Origin: Salmonella bongori NCTC 12419
Lineage (GTDB): Bacteria; Pseudomonadota; Gammaproteobacteria; Enterobacterales; Enterobacteriaceae
Length of the DNA stretch: 64,000 bases
Assembly (NCBI RefSeq): GCF_000252995.1
Contig: NC_015761.1
Coordinates: 310,001 to 374,000 of the forward strand
Reading direction: 5' to 3'
This document shows, one piece after another, positions 44,583 through 54,635 of this stretch. A program made the position numbers and the translations under genes. Every line of letters begins with the position of its first letter. Within the stretch, counting starts at the first letter, position 1. The notes beneath the pieces are model-generated. The model was not told the origin of the DNA, did not search any database, and saw only the letters and a program-made list of their open reading frames with translations.

Positions 44583-44613
44583 TTGACCTTCCCACAATGG
44601 CAAGCTTTACGCT
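44583..44613 (+). promoter_or_regulatory. GolS-type promoter of golTS
   Basis: TTGACC (44583-44588), a 19-bp spacer TTCCCACAATGGCAAGCTT, and TACGCT (44608-44613). ACCTTCC and GCAAGCT arms flank a 7-nt centre, as in CueR/GolS operators. Confidence 0.85.
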
Positions 44614-44648
44614 TTCTGATACCGAATAGTCACGATGGGAAATTCGTC

Positions 44649-46937
44649 ATGAATCAGTCAGAAAACCGCCACGACACGATAAGTCTGCTTATTGAAGGCA
44701 TGACCTGCGCGTCGTGCGTCGCTCGCGTTGAAAAAGGTATTAAGGCTGTGCCAGGCGTAGCGGACGCCACGGTGAATCTGGCGACGGAGCGCGCCACCAT
44801 TCGTGGGACAGCATCACCAGCCGCGTTAATCGCAGCAATTGAAAAAACCGGGTATGAGGCGCGGCCAGTAGAGGCAGAACGGCACGCTGAAGATGATGCT
44901 GAAGAGAAGAAAGTGGTTGAGCGTGTCAGACTTAAGCGCGATCTGATCCTGGCCTGCGTACTGGCGCTTCCCGTTTTTATCCTTGAAATGGGCTCGCATC
45001 TTATTCCGGGAATGCACGAATGGGTGATGGAAAACATTGGTCTGCAGCAAAGCTGGTATTGGCAGTTTGTTCTTACCCTGTTAGTGCTGGCGATCCCCGG
45101 CCGCCGTTTTTACCTTAAAGGGTTCCCGGCGCTGGCGCGTCTGGCGCCGGACATGAACTCCCTTGTTGCAGTTGGTACTGCCGCGGCATTCGGCTACTCG
45201 CTGGTCGCGACCTTTACACCGGATCTGTTGCCTGAAGGGACGGTAAACGTTTATTACGAGGCCGCCGCTGTGATAGTCGCACTTATTCTGCTGGGGCGTT
45301 TTCTGGAAGCAAGGGCGAAAGGACGGACTTCCGAAGCCATTAAACGCCTGGTGGGATTACAGGCGCGGGTCGCGCATGTCTTACGCGAGGGGCGCATCGT
45401 GGATATCCCTGTCGATGATGTTGTGCTGGGAGACAGGGTGGAGGTTCGGCCTGGTGAGCGCATACCGGTTGACGGCGAAGTAATAGAAGGCCGTAGCTTT
45501 GTTGACGAATCAATGATTACCGGTGAGCCGATTCCGGTCGAGAAAACAGCAGGAAGTGCGGTGGTGGGCGGCACGGTTAACCAGAAAGGCGCGTTCACGC
45601 TGCGCGCAACCGCTGTCGGCGGGCAGACCATGCTGGCGCAGATTATTCGCCTGGTGGAACAGGCGCAGGGATCTAAACTGCCGATTCAGGCCGTCGTCGA
45701 TAAAGTAACGTTGTGGTTTGTGCCAATAGTAATGCTTATTGCCGTACTGACCTTCGTGGTATGGCTGGCGTTTGGACCGTCGCCAGCGCTGACTTTTGCA
45801 CTGGTCAATGGCGTTGCGGTCCTGATCATTGCCTGTCCCTGCGCGATGGGGCTGGCGACGCCAACCTCCATTATGGTTGGTACAGGCCGTGGGGCGGAAA
45901 TGGGCGTGCTGTTCCGTAAGGGAGAGGCGTTACAGCTACTCAGGGATGCTAAGGTCGTGGCTGTAGACAAAACCGGGACACTCACCGAAGGCCGCCCGGT
46001 ATTGACCGATCTCGACGTGGCGGTGGGCTTTGAACGTCGTGATGTGCTGGCGAAAGTGGCGGCGGTGGAGTCGCGTTCAGAGCATCCGATTGCCCGGGCG
46101 ATTGTTGTGTCGGCGGAAGAGGAGGGGATAGCGCTACCCACCCTGAGCGGGTTTGAATCAGTAACCGGGATGGGCGTATACGCTACCGTTGCCGGTACGC
46201 GCGTTGACGTGGGGGCCGATCGATATATGCGCGAAATTGGCGTGAAGATTAACGGCTTTGCCGGGACTGCCGAACGGTTAGGGCAGGAAGGCAAATCGCC
46301 GCTCTATGCTGCTATTGACGGACAGCTGGCAGCGATCATTGCCGTAGCCGACCCGATCAAACCCAGCACTCCCGCCGCGATTAACGCCTTACATCAGCTC
46401 GGCATTAAGGTCGCCATGATCACTGGTGATAATGCCCGTACGGCACAGGCTATTGCCAGGCAGTTAGGTATTGATGACGTCGTCGCCGAGGTACTGCCTG
46501 AAGGCAAAGTAGAGGCGATACGGCGTCTTAAGGCGGCGTATGGGCAGGTAGCGTTTGTTGGCGATGGTATCAACGATGCGCCGGCACTGGCGGAGTCTGA
46601 TGTGGGGCTGGCGATCGGTACCGGCACCGATGTGGCGGTGGAATCTGCCGACGTCGTATTAATGTCCGGCAATCTGCAAGGTGTGCCGAATGCTATCGCG
46701 CTGTCTAAAGCAACCATCCGCAATATCCACCAGAACCTGTTCTGGGCCTTTGCATACAATACGGCGTTGATTCCTGTCGCGGCGGGCGCGCTATTTCCGG
46801 TCTGGGGCATTTTGTTGTCACCGGTCTTCGCTGCGGGGGCGATGGCGATGTCGAGCGTATTTGTGCTGGGTAACGCTTTGCGACTGCGTCGTTTCCGGGC
46901 GCCAATGGCAACCCCATCCGACACATCTACAGCATGA
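44649..46937 (+). CDS. golT: Gold/copper-exporting P1B-type ATPase GolT
   Basis: Starting at ATG 44649 the protein has 762 residues. One N-terminal heavy-metal domain has GMTCASC (C20, C23). The membrane metal site is CPC (C396-P-C398), the phosphorylation site DKTGT (D440), and GDGINDAPAL lies in the hinge; HP (SEHPIARA) is the P1B signature. It removes Au(I)/Cu(I) from the cytoplasm. An upstream frame start at 44583 is excluded because it would lie in the promoter. Confidence 0.95.
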   Translation: MNQSENRHDTISLLIEGMTCASCVARVEKGIKAVPGVADATVNLATERATIRGTASPAALIAAIEKTGYEARPVEAERHAEDDAEEKKVVERVRLKRDLILACVLALPVFILEMGSHLIPGMHEWVMENIGLQQSWYWQFVLTLLVLAIPGRRFYLKGFPALARLAPDMNSLVAVGTAAAFGYSLVATFTPDLLPEGTVNVYYEAAAVIVALILLGRFLEARAKGRTSEAIKRLVGLQARVAHVLREGRIVDIPVDDVVLGDRVEVRPGERIPVDGEVIEGRSFVDESMITGEPIPVEKTAGSAVVGGTVNQKGAFTLRATAVGGQTMLAQIIRLVEQAQGSKLPIQAVVDKVTLWFVPIVMLIAVLTFVVWLAFGPSPALTFALVNGVAVLIIACPCAMGLATPTSIMVGTGRGAEMGVLFRKGEALQLLRDAKVVAVDKTGTLTEGRPVLTDLDVAVGFERRDVLAKVAAVESRSEHPIARAIVVSAEEEGIALPTLSGFESVTGMGVYATVAGTRVDVGADRYMREIGVKINGFAGTAERLGQEGKSPLYAAIDGQLAAIIAVADPIKPSTPAAINALHQLGIKVAMITGDNARTAQAIARQLGIDDVVAEVLPEGKVEAIRRLKAAYGQVAFVGDGINDAPALAESDVGLAIGTGTDVAVESADVVLMSGNLQGVPNAIALSKATIRNIHQNLFWAFAYNTALIPVAAGALFPVWGILLSPVFAAGAMAMSSVFVLGNALRLRRFRAPMATPSDTSTA

Positions 46938-46948
46938 GGAGGAGAGAG

Positions 46949-47419
46949 ATGAACATTGGTAAAGCGGCTAAAGCATCAAGAGTTTCCGCTAAGATGATTC
47001 GCTACTATGAACAGATTGGTCTGATCCCCGCGGCAAGCCGGACGGATGCTGGTTATCGGGCCTATACCCAGGCTGATATTAATCAACTGCATTTTATACG
47101 TCGCGCACGCGATCTCGGTTTTTCAGTGGCTGAAATCAGCGACCTGTTGAATCTTTGGAATAACCAGTCGCGGCAAAGCGCTGACGTTAAACGTCTGGCG
47201 CAGATGCACATCGATGAGCTGGACAGGCGCATCCAGAATATGCAGCAAATGGCGCAAACGCTCAAAGCGCTGATTCGCTGTTGCGCTGGCGACGCGCTGC
47301 CTGATTGTCCCATTCTGCATACGCTTGGACAGCCTGACGATAACGAGCCGGCGCCGGAAGCGCGTACGGGGGCGGTATTACGCCGTTCTCGTCGTCATGG
47401 GTTAGCAAAGCGGCTGTAA
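46949..47419 (+). CDS. golS: Gold-sensing MerR-family regulator GolS
   Basis: From ATG 46949, preceded by AGGAGGAGAG, the protein has 156 residues. The winged helix (IGKAAKASRVSAKMIRYYEQ) is followed by the dimerisation helix and a metal loop with C112-A113...P118-D-C120. A113 and P118 distinguish GolS from the copper sensor CueR, supporting gold selectivity. It should activate gesABC, golTS and golB by realigning their 19-bp-spaced promoters. It lies 11 nt after golT. Confidence 0.95.
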   Translation: MNIGKAAKASRVSAKMIRYYEQIGLIPAASRTDAGYRAYTQADINQLHFIRRARDLGFSVAEISDLLNLWNNQSRQSADVKRLAQMHIDELDRRIQNMQQMAQTLKALIRCCAGDALPDCPILHTLGQPDDNEPAPEARTGAVLRRSRRHGLAKRL

Positions 47420-47446
47420 ATTTGGTGATATTTGGGCAAATTGCGC

Positions 47447-47477
47447 TTGACCTTACAACGCTGGCAAGGCCCAGACT
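47447..47477 (+). promoter_or_regulatory. GolS-type promoter of golB
   Basis: TTGACC (47447-47452), a 19-bp spacer TTACAACGCTGGCAAGGCC, and CAGACT (47472-47477). CCTT and AAGG arms are symmetric about the centre. Confidence 0.85.
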
Positions 47478-47508
47478 GGCAGGCGTTCCCACACTAAAGG
47501 AGTTCAAC

Positions 47509-47703
47509 ATGCAGTTCCATATTGATGACATGACCTGCGGCGGCTGCGCCAGTACGGTAAAAAAGACGATTCTGACTCTCGATCCTGATGCAACGGTAAT
47601 CACTGATCCGGCGACGCGTCTGGTGGAGGTAGAAACGTCAGTAGCCGGAGAGCAAATAACCGCTGCTCTGAAAAAAGCCGGTTTCCCGCCGCGTGAGCAG
47701 TAA
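47509..47703 (+). CDS. golB: Gold-binding metallochaperone GolB
   Basis: This 64-residue HMA-domain protein has MTCGGC (C10, C13) in the metal loop and the ferredoxin-like beta-alpha-beta pattern. It binds Au(I) in the cytoplasm and limits its toxicity. The ribosome site is AAAGGAG. It has its own GolS promoter and terminator, so it is a monocistronic member of the regulon. Confidence 0.95.
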   Translation: MQFHIDDMTCGGCASTVKKTILTLDPDATVITDPATRLVEVETSVAGEQITAALKKAGFPPREQ

Positions 47704-47715
47704 TCGCCAGTCACG

Positions 47716-47744
47716 ACCGGTCTGCTGACGGACCGGTTTTCTTT
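47716..47744 (+). terminator. Intrinsic terminator of golB
   Basis: ACCGGTC (47716-47722) pairs with GACCGGT (47731-47737), followed by TTTCTTT. Confidence 0.85.
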
Positions 47745-47878
47745 GTATGACAGAGTCCCTATAAAAACTGTGACAAATCATGTGCCAGTAAGCTTTGTTA
47801 ATAATATGTAATGATTTGTCTATTTTTGCTAACATTTTACCTGCTATATACAAAAACATAACAAATAAGTAGCGCAAC

Positions 47879-47893
47879 GCTACCTTGTTACGT
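47879..47893. promoter_or_regulatory. Palindrome upstream of the MFS gene, possible operator
   Basis: GTAGCG-CAA-CGCTAC is a perfect inverted repeat, flanked by imperfect AACAA/TTGTT arms, about 80 nt before the transporter start. Such a site could bind a dimeric regulator; none is encoded nearby. Confidence 0.45.
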
Positions 47894-47972
47894 CGCTTTG
47901 AGAAGGAGAACGTTTATTAGCGTCTCGTCATTTCAAAGCCTGATGTTATTTTTTTGATGCAGGACACTACCT

Positions 47973-49226
47973 ATGTACACCCCCCTGAACTGGACGACGA
48001 CACAACGGCATGTGGCGTTTGCCAGCTTTACCAGTTGGATGCTGGATGCGTTTGATTTCTTTATCCTTGTTTTTGTCCTCAGCGATCTCGCCGAATGGTT
48101 TCATGCTTCCGTATCGGAAGTGTCCATTGCGATTATGCTGACTCTGGCGGTACGTCCCCTTGGCGCGCTGCTTTTTGGCCGGCTGGCGGAAAAGTACGGA
48201 CGTCGGCCAATACTGATGCTCAATATTCTGTTCTTTACGGTTTTTGAACTGCTGTCTGCCTGGTCACCTACCTTTATGGCATTTCTGATTTTCCGGGTGA
48301 TGTACGGCGTGGCGATGGGGGGAATATGGGGCGTAGCGTCATCGCTGGCGATGGAAACCATCCCCGATCGCTCGCGGGGTCTGATGTCGGGAATTTTTCA
48401 GGCAGGCTATCCCTGCGGTTATCTGTTCGCCTCGGTCATTTTTGGCCTCTTCTACGGTGTGGTGGGCTGGCGCGGTATGTTCCTGATTGGCGCTCTGCCC
48501 ATTGTTTTGCTGCCTTATATCTGGTTCAAAGTGCCGGAGTCACCCGTCTGGCTGGCAGCCCGGGCGCGTAAAGAGAGTACTGCGCTGCTTCCTGTTCTGC
48601 GCAGGCAGTGGAAGTTGTGTCTTTATCTGGTGTTGGTAATGGCTTTCTTTAACTTCTTTAGCCACGGAACGCAGGATCTTTATCCTACCTTTCTGAAAAT
48701 GCAGCATGGTTTTGATCCGCACCTGGTCAGTATCATTGCCATTTTTTATAACATCGCTGCGATGCTCGGCGGGATTTTCTTCGGTACGTTATCAGAACGT
48801 ATTGGGCGTAAAAAAGCGATTATGATCGCCGCCTTTCTTGCGTTGCCAGTACTTCCGTTATGGGCATTTTCCAGCGGATCATTCACTATTGGCCTGGGGG
48901 CATTCCTGATGCAATTTATGGTGCAGGGCGCGTGGGGAGTCGTCCCCACCTGGCTGAACGAGTTGGTCCCGGCGAATGCGCGCGCCGTATTACCGGGGTT
49001 TGTTTACCAGTTAGGCAATTTGCTGGCGTCGGTTAATGCTACGCTACAGGCCCGTATTGCGGAAACGCATGGTGGAAATTATGGATTGGCAATGGCGATT
49101 GTGGCGGGCGCGGTCGCTATTTTAATTTGTGTCTTCGTGGCGTTTGGGCGTGAGACCCAGGGAGTTACCCTCTCCGGTAAAGGGAGCGAGCCACTCCCGG
49201 CGTCAGCCGCCAGTCACCGCACATAA
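47973..49226 (+). CDS. MFS transporter, sugar-acid/carboxylate type
   Basis: This 417-residue 12-helix permease is of the SHS/aromatic-acid symporter branch. It shows SWMLDAFDFFILVFVLSDLA in helix 1, the loop 2-3 motif GRLAEKYGRRPILM, SRGLMSGIFQAGYPCGYLFA in helix 5, and GTLSERIGRKKAIM in loop 8-9. NanT- and JEN-like relatives carry sialic acid or short carboxylates by proton symport, but the substrate here is not predictable. It stands alone between the golB and mod units, with its own terminator. Confidence 0.85.
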   Translation: MYTPLNWTTTQRHVAFASFTSWMLDAFDFFILVFVLSDLAEWFHASVSEVSIAIMLTLAVRPLGALLFGRLAEKYGRRPILMLNILFFTVFELLSAWSPTFMAFLIFRVMYGVAMGGIWGVASSLAMETIPDRSRGLMSGIFQAGYPCGYLFASVIFGLFYGVVGWRGMFLIGALPIVLLPYIWFKVPESPVWLAARARKESTALLPVLRRQWKLCLYLVLVMAFFNFFSHGTQDLYPTFLKMQHGFDPHLVSIIAIFYNIAAMLGGIFFGTLSERIGRKKAIMIAAFLALPVLPLWAFSSGSFTIGLGAFLMQFMVQGAWGVVPTWLNELVPANARAVLPGFVYQLGNLLASVNATLQARIAETHGGNYGLAMAIVAGAVAILICVFVAFGRETQGVTLSGKGSEPLPASAASHRT

Positions 49227-49233
49227 GCGATAC

Positions 49234-49271
49234 GCTCCTGGTGAATGTCTTTACCGGGAGCATCTCTTTTC
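49234..49271 (+). terminator. Intrinsic terminator after the MFS gene
   Basis: GCTCCTGGT (49234-49242) pairs with ACCGGGAGC (49253-49261) with one G-U pair, followed by ATCTCTTTT. Confidence 0.75.
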
Positions 49272-49417
49272 CTCGCTATTTTCCTCATCCTTTCAACGAA
49301 CAGTAAGGTTAATGATGGCATCTGCCTTTCGTGACCATTACAATCATCGCTTATCTTTTTTTCTTACATAAGAAAATGCTTGTTAGACCTTAAAAATATC
49401 AACGGAGCGAAGATATC

Positions 49418-51376
49418 ATGTTGAAAGATAACCAAAAACACAACGAGTCTGTTGCCCCGAATAGCGCTTTTCTGTCTGAGTTACAACGTGCATTGCCAGA
49501 ATTCTTTACTGCCGATCGCTATGATGCACAAGGCGAGCTGATCGCGAAAGGCGGATTTGATCTCGCCAGATTTGAACGCGCGCTAAGAGCGCGTAATATC
49601 GATGAACTGACCAGCGGTTACCAGATTGATTTTATTGGCAAAGATTACGCAAAAAAACAGGCGGGTGAAAAATCTGTTACTGTTATCGTTCCTGACGTGG
49701 AACACAATACACTGGCGGAAAACAAAAACAGCCATAACCTTTTTCTGACCGGCGATAATCTGGACGTTTTACGCCACTTGCAAAATAACTACGCCGGTAC
49801 TGTTGATGTGATCTATATCGATCCGCCATATAACACGGGCTCGGACGGGTTTGTCTATCCCGATCATTTTGAATATAGCGATCGGGCGTTGCAGGATATG
49901 TTTGGTCTTAACGATACTGAACTGGCACGCTTAAAATCTATCCAGGGTAAATCAACGCACTCCGCATGGTTATCTTTTATGTATCCGCGTCTTTTCCTTG
50001 CCAGGAAACTCCTTAAAGATACGGGATTCATTTTTATCTCTATTGACGATAACGAGCACGCCAATCTCAAATTAATGATGGATGAGATTTTTGGCGAAGG
50101 CGGATTTGTCACCAATGTGATGTGGAAGCGCAAAAAAGAAATTTCTAACGACTCTGATAATGTCTCTATTCAGGGGGAATATATTATTGTCTATGCCAAA
50201 ACCGGTCAGGGCGCCTTACGTTTAGAGCCGCTTTCTAAAGAGTACATTCAGAAATCCTATAAAGAACCGACTAAACAATTTCCGGCAGGAAAATGGCGCC
50301 CGGTACCGTTAACGGTGTCAAAAGGGCTGAGCGGCGGCGGCTACTCCTATAAAATTACCACGCCCAACGGTACGGTACACGAAAGATTATGGGCTTATCC
50401 TGAGGCCAGCTACCAAAAACTGGTGGACGATAACCTGGTCTATTTTGGCAAAGATAACGGCGGTATTCCTCAGCGAGTCATGTACGCACATCATAGTAAA
50501 GGCCAGCCGACGACCAACTATTGGGATAATGTGGCCTCGAATAAAGAGGGGAAAAAGGAGATCCTGGATATCTTCGGCGACAATGTTTTTGATACACCGA
50601 AGCCGACCGCGTTATTGAAGAAAATCATAAAACTCGCTATCGATAAAGACGGCGTTGTACTGGACTTTTTTGCTGGCTCCGGCACGACAGCCCATGCGGT
50701 GATGGCACTGAATGAAGAAGACGGCGGACAGCGTGCGTTTATTCTGTGTACCCTCGACCAGGTATTGAGCAATAACAGTATCGCGAAAAAAGCGGGTTAT
50801 AACACCATTGATGAAATCTGTCGCGAGCGAATTAAACGCGTGGCGGCGAAGATCCGCGCGAACCATCCTGCAACGAATTGCGATCTCGGTTTTAAACATT
50901 ATCGTTTTGCCACTCCAACACAGCAGACGCTGGATGATCTGGATAGCTTCGATATTGCTACCGGCAACTTTATCAATACCAGCGGTCAGCTGGCTGCTTT
51001 CACCGAGTCAGGATTTACTGACATGATCAATCCTTTTTCCGCCAGAGGATTGGGCGTGCCGGGCGGCGCAGGTGGTGAAGAGACGATATTAACGACATGG
51101 CTGGTCGCCGATGGCTATAAAATGGATATTGAGGTGCAGTGCGTTAATTTTTCCGGCTATTGCGGCAGGTATGTTGATGATACGCGCCTGTATCTCATTG
51201 ATGAAAGATGGGGAACAGAACAGACCCGTGAGCTGCTTAACCAAATTGGTACGCATCAGCTTCCGGTGCAAACCATTGTCATTTACGGCTACTCTTTTGA
51301 CCTTGAATCCATTCGTGAACTTGAAATTGGCTTAAAACAGCTCGACCAAAAAGTGAACCTGGTGAAGCGTTATTAA
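49418..51376 (+). CDS. mod: Type III DNA methyltransferase Mod (StyLTI-type)
   Basis: Mod recognises the target and methylates adenine on one strand. The 652-residue protein has DPPY (135-138) before the AdoMet motif FAGSGT (about 418-423), the beta-class order. The variable target-recognition region lies between about 225 and 390. Size and position match the Salmonella StyLTI system, whose known target is CAGAG. The res gene follows after 6 nt. Confidence 0.95.
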   Translation: MLKDNQKHNESVAPNSAFLSELQRALPEFFTADRYDAQGELIAKGGFDLARFERALRARNIDELTSGYQIDFIGKDYAKKQAGEKSVTVIVPDVEHNTLAENKNSHNLFLTGDNLDVLRHLQNNYAGTVDVIYIDPPYNTGSDGFVYPDHFEYSDRALQDMFGLNDTELARLKSIQGKSTHSAWLSFMYPRLFLARKLLKDTGFIFISIDDNEHANLKLMMDEIFGEGGFVTNVMWKRKKEISNDSDNVSIQGEYIIVYAKTGQGALRLEPLSKEYIQKSYKEPTKQFPAGKWRPVPLTVSKGLSGGGYSYKITTPNGTVHERLWAYPEASYQKLVDDNLVYFGKDNGGIPQRVMYAHHSKGQPTTNYWDNVASNKEGKKEILDIFGDNVFDTPKPTALLKKIIKLAIDKDGVVLDFFAGSGTTAHAVMALNEEDGGQRAFILCTLDQVLSNNSIAKKAGYNTIDEICRERIKRVAAKIRANHPATNCDLGFKHYRFATPTQQTLDDLDSFDIATGNFINTSGQLAAFTESGFTDMINPFSARGLGVPGGAGGEETILTTWLVADGYKMDIEVQCVNFSGYCGRYVDDTRLYLIDERWGTEQTRELLNQIGTHQLPVQTIVIYGYSFDLESIRELEIGLKQLDQKVNLVKRY

Positions 51377-51382
51377 GGGAGG

Positions 51383-54358
51383 ATGAAAATGAATATCTTA
51401 CTGGAAGAACTTCCCCATCAGGAGCAGGCGTTAGCAGCAATTCTGGCGAGTTTTACTGGCATTGATTACACGCAGGCCGATCATAATCACTACTCGAATC
51501 CATTGATTAACGGGCGCTACGACGATAAGACCAATATTGATGTTAAAATGGAGACCGGGACGGGTAAAACCTATGTGTATACCCGGCTGATGTATGAACT
51601 ACATCAGCAATATGGCCTCTTTAAATTTGTGCTGGTGGTGCCGACCCCAGCCATTAAAGAAGGCGCGCGGAATTTTATCATCAGCGATTATGCCCGACAG
51701 CACTTTTCACAGTTCTATGAAAATACGCAGATGGAATTGTGTACTATCAATGCGGGTGATTTTAAAGTGAAGTCGGGGCGCAAAAATTTCCCGGCCCAGC
51801 TATTAAGTTTTACCGATGCCAGTCGTCGCGATAGCCATACGATTCAGGTTTTACTGATCAATGCGCAAATGCTAAATTCTGCCAGTATGACGCGAGACGA
51901 TTACGATCAAACGCTGCTGGGCGGGTTGACGTCGCCAGTTAAAGGGCTGCAAATGACGCGGCCTGTCGTCATTATTGATGAACCGCATCGTTTTGCGCGA
52001 GATAACAAATTCTACAGAGCGATTCAGGCCATTCAGCCACAAATGATCGTGCGTTTTGGCGCCACCTTCCCGGATATTGTTGAAGGCAAGGGTAAAAATA
52101 AATGCGTTCGTAAAGATTATTACCGACGGAAACCGCAGTTTGACCTCAATGCGGTAGATAGTTTTAACGATGGTCTAGTGAAGGGCATTGATATTTATTA
52201 CCCTAATCTCCCTGAAGATCAGGCCAAAAATCGTTATATTGTTGATAGCGTCACGGCAAAGAAATTAGTTCTCCGACAGGGGAGCAAAATTGAAGAGGTC
52301 GGTGTGGGCGAAAATCTCGCCGATGTCGATGCGGGATTTGAAGGTAATATTGTATATGTCGGCAGTAAAATGTTGTCGAACGATCTGGAGCTGGAAGCGG
52401 GAATGGCTCTGGTGCCTGGAACTTTTGGCGCGAGCTATCAGGAACTGATTATACAGGATGCTATCGATAAGCATTTCGACACCGAGCAGGTAAATTTCTT
52501 ACGCAGTAATGAGAGAGAAAATAATGCTCCGCGAATTAAAACGTTAAGCCTTTTCTTTATTGATAGCATTAAAAGTTATCGTGATGATGAAGGCTGGTTG
52601 AAAGTCACGTTTGAGCGTTTGCTGAAAAAGAAACTGACGCAACTGATTGAGACCTATCAAGGTAAGACATTGCCGCGTGAAGTGGAGTATCTGTCATTCC
52701 TGCAGGCCACGCTTGCCAGCCTGCATTCCGCTAATCAAAACGTCCACGCCGGTTATTTTGGCGAAGACCGGGGCAGCGGCGATGAGGCAATCCAGGCAGA
52801 AGTCGATGATATTCTGAAAAATAAAGAAAAGTTGCTTAGTTTTACAGACCGTCACGGCAACTGGGAAACGCGTCGCTTTCTGTTTTCAAAATGGACGCTT
52901 CGCGAAGGCTGGGATAATCCGAATGTTTTTGTCATTGCCAAATTACGCTCTTCCGGAAGTGAGTCGAGCAAAATTCAGGAAGTGGGACGCGGTCTGCGGT
53001 TACCGGTGGATGAAAACGGTCATCGCGTTCAGCAGGAAGAGTGGCCGTCCCGGCTGGCGTTTCTGATTGGTTATGATGAAAAAGCGTTTGCCAGTATGTT
53101 GGTCGATGAGATTAACCGCGACAGCAAGGTTCAGCTCAATGAGCAGAAACTGGATGATGCGATGATCAAACTCATTGTCACTGAGCGGCAGAAAATTGAC
53201 CCTACCTTTACAGAGCTTCGTTTGCTGGAAGATCTGGATGATAAAAACCTCATCAACCGGAGCAATGAATTTAAACCCAGCGTGACGCTTAACGGAGAAA
53301 CCAAAAGCGGCTTTGCGTGGTTGCTGGAATTTTATTCTGAGTTGACGCAGGCGCGCGTGCGTGCAGATCGCATTCGTGACAACAAACCCGCTTCCCGCCT
53401 GCGGGTCAGGTTACGTAAAGAAAACTGGGAACAACTTCGCGGTGTCTGGGAGGCGTTTTCCCGCCGTTATATGTTGCAATTCGAGCGTAGCAGTTCGTCA
53501 CTGGAACAGATTGCCGCCGAGGTTCTGCGTGACCCGGCGCTGTATGTTCGCCAGAAGCCGAGCCAGATGCAACAACGGTTGGTTTCGAGTGAGGATAATA
53601 ACCGCTTTGAGGTGGCGCAACGTGAGGGAGAATTAGCCTCCAGCGAATTTATGGCAGGAATGAAATACGGTCATTTCCTTAAACAGTTGGTGTTACGCAC
53701 CAGTCTGCCGGTGAACGTTCTGCACCCGGTGTTAATGGCGATGCTACGCGACGTTTTGCAGGGAGATTCACGCTATTTAAGCGAGATCTCTTTGAATAAT
53801 ATTGCGCGTGCTTTACTGGCTCACATCAACGATCATTTTGCACAGCGCCACGACTATCTGCCTCTTAATTTTCAGGCTTCAACGTCGGTGTTTGATTCTA
53901 CTACCCGGCAGTTCAGAGAGGAAATTAGCGCTGAAATTGTGGGTAAAAATGTCGATGTGAATGCGATAGATGATCACCGTTCTCTCTACCAGCTACCACC
54001 GTTGCGGTATGACAGCGTCGATCCCGAATTGCCGCTATTAAAGCATGATTATCCGCAGCAGGTCTCTGTATTTGGCAAATTGCCCCGGCGGGCCATCCAG
54101 ATCCCGAAATACACCGGCGGCTCCACCACGCCGGATTTTGTGTACCGTATTGAGCGCCAGGACGCCGACAGCGTTTATTTACTGGTTGAAACGAAAGCAG
54201 AAAATATGCGTGTGGGTGATAAAGTTATCCTTGATGCGCAACGTAAATTCTTTGATATGCTGCGTCGTCAAAATATCAATATCGAATTTTCGGAAGCAAC
54301 CAGCGCACCGGCGGTTTTTTCTACGATCAATGACTTGATTGCGGGGAAGACAAACTAA
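51383..54358 (+). CDS. res: Type III restriction endonuclease Res (StyLTI-type)
   Basis: Res cuts DNA in complex with Mod. The 991-residue protein has Walker A GTGKT (K62), motif II DEPH (199-202) and REGWDNPNVFVI with QEVGRGLRLP for the helicase C-half. The C-terminal nuclease D918...E936-T-K938 is within TPDFVYR and LLVETKAEN. The length equals that of StyLTI Res and no lesion is visible. It ends in a 13-bp G-U-containing hairpin region (54405-54437) without a U-tract. Confidence 0.95.
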   Translation: MKMNILLEELPHQEQALAAILASFTGIDYTQADHNHYSNPLINGRYDDKTNIDVKMETGTGKTYVYTRLMYELHQQYGLFKFVLVVPTPAIKEGARNFIISDYARQHFSQFYENTQMELCTINAGDFKVKSGRKNFPAQLLSFTDASRRDSHTIQVLLINAQMLNSASMTRDDYDQTLLGGLTSPVKGLQMTRPVVIIDEPHRFARDNKFYRAIQAIQPQMIVRFGATFPDIVEGKGKNKCVRKDYYRRKPQFDLNAVDSFNDGLVKGIDIYYPNLPEDQAKNRYIVDSVTAKKLVLRQGSKIEEVGVGENLADVDAGFEGNIVYVGSKMLSNDLELEAGMALVPGTFGASYQELIIQDAIDKHFDTEQVNFLRSNERENNAPRIKTLSLFFIDSIKSYRDDEGWLKVTFERLLKKKLTQLIETYQGKTLPREVEYLSFLQATLASLHSANQNVHAGYFGEDRGSGDEAIQAEVDDILKNKEKLLSFTDRHGNWETRRFLFSKWTLREGWDNPNVFVIAKLRSSGSESSKIQEVGRGLRLPVDENGHRVQQEEWPSRLAFLIGYDEKAFASMLVDEINRDSKVQLNEQKLDDAMIKLIVTERQKIDPTFTELRLLEDLDDKNLINRSNEFKPSVTLNGETKSGFAWLLEFYSELTQARVRADRIRDNKPASRLRVRLRKENWEQLRGVWEAFSRRYMLQFERSSSSLEQIAAEVLRDPALYVRQKPSQMQQRLVSSEDNNRFEVAQREGELASSEFMAGMKYGHFLKQLVLRTSLPVNVLHPVLMAMLRDVLQGDSRYLSEISLNNIARALLAHINDHFAQRHDYLPLNFQASTSVFDSTTRQFREEISAEIVGKNVDVNAIDDHRSLYQLPPLRYDSVDPELPLLKHDYPQQVSVFGKLPRRAIQIPKYTGGSTTPDFVYRIERQDADSVYLLVETKAENMRVGDKVILDAQRKFFDMLRRQNINIEFSEATSAPAVFSTINDLIAGKTN

Positions 54359-54404
54359 AGGATTCGGAAGACGCCTTGCGGTTATCTGCTTGATAGACTT
54401 AAAA

Positions 54405-54437
54405 AATAGCCGGAGCGCCGCGAACGCTTCGGTTATT
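54405..54437 (+). terminator. Hairpin after res
   Basis: AATAGCCGGAGCG (54405-54417) pairs with CGCTTCGGTTATT (54425-54437) using two G-U pairs in the plus-strand RNA. No T-run follows. Confidence 0.45.
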
Positions 54438-54635
54438 CTCCCTTCGCTAATCATTAGCTCCTTAAACCACGTTGACTTGAAGGTTATCGTTTTACGTCTA
54501 TTCTTAACTTTCAGCTAAGGGTATTTTGCTGAAATTGCAAATAGTCTTGAGCGTGCTGGTGCTTTTGTTTTGCCGTTATTTTTCATAATGGCTGGGTAGA
54601 TATTACCCATTGAATATAAATAAGGGAGACATGTT

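Noticed and set aside
45686..46294. 202-residue minus-strand frame opposite golT
   Set aside because: Ser/Thr/Pro-rich antisense artefact; golT motifs lie in the opposite strand throughout.
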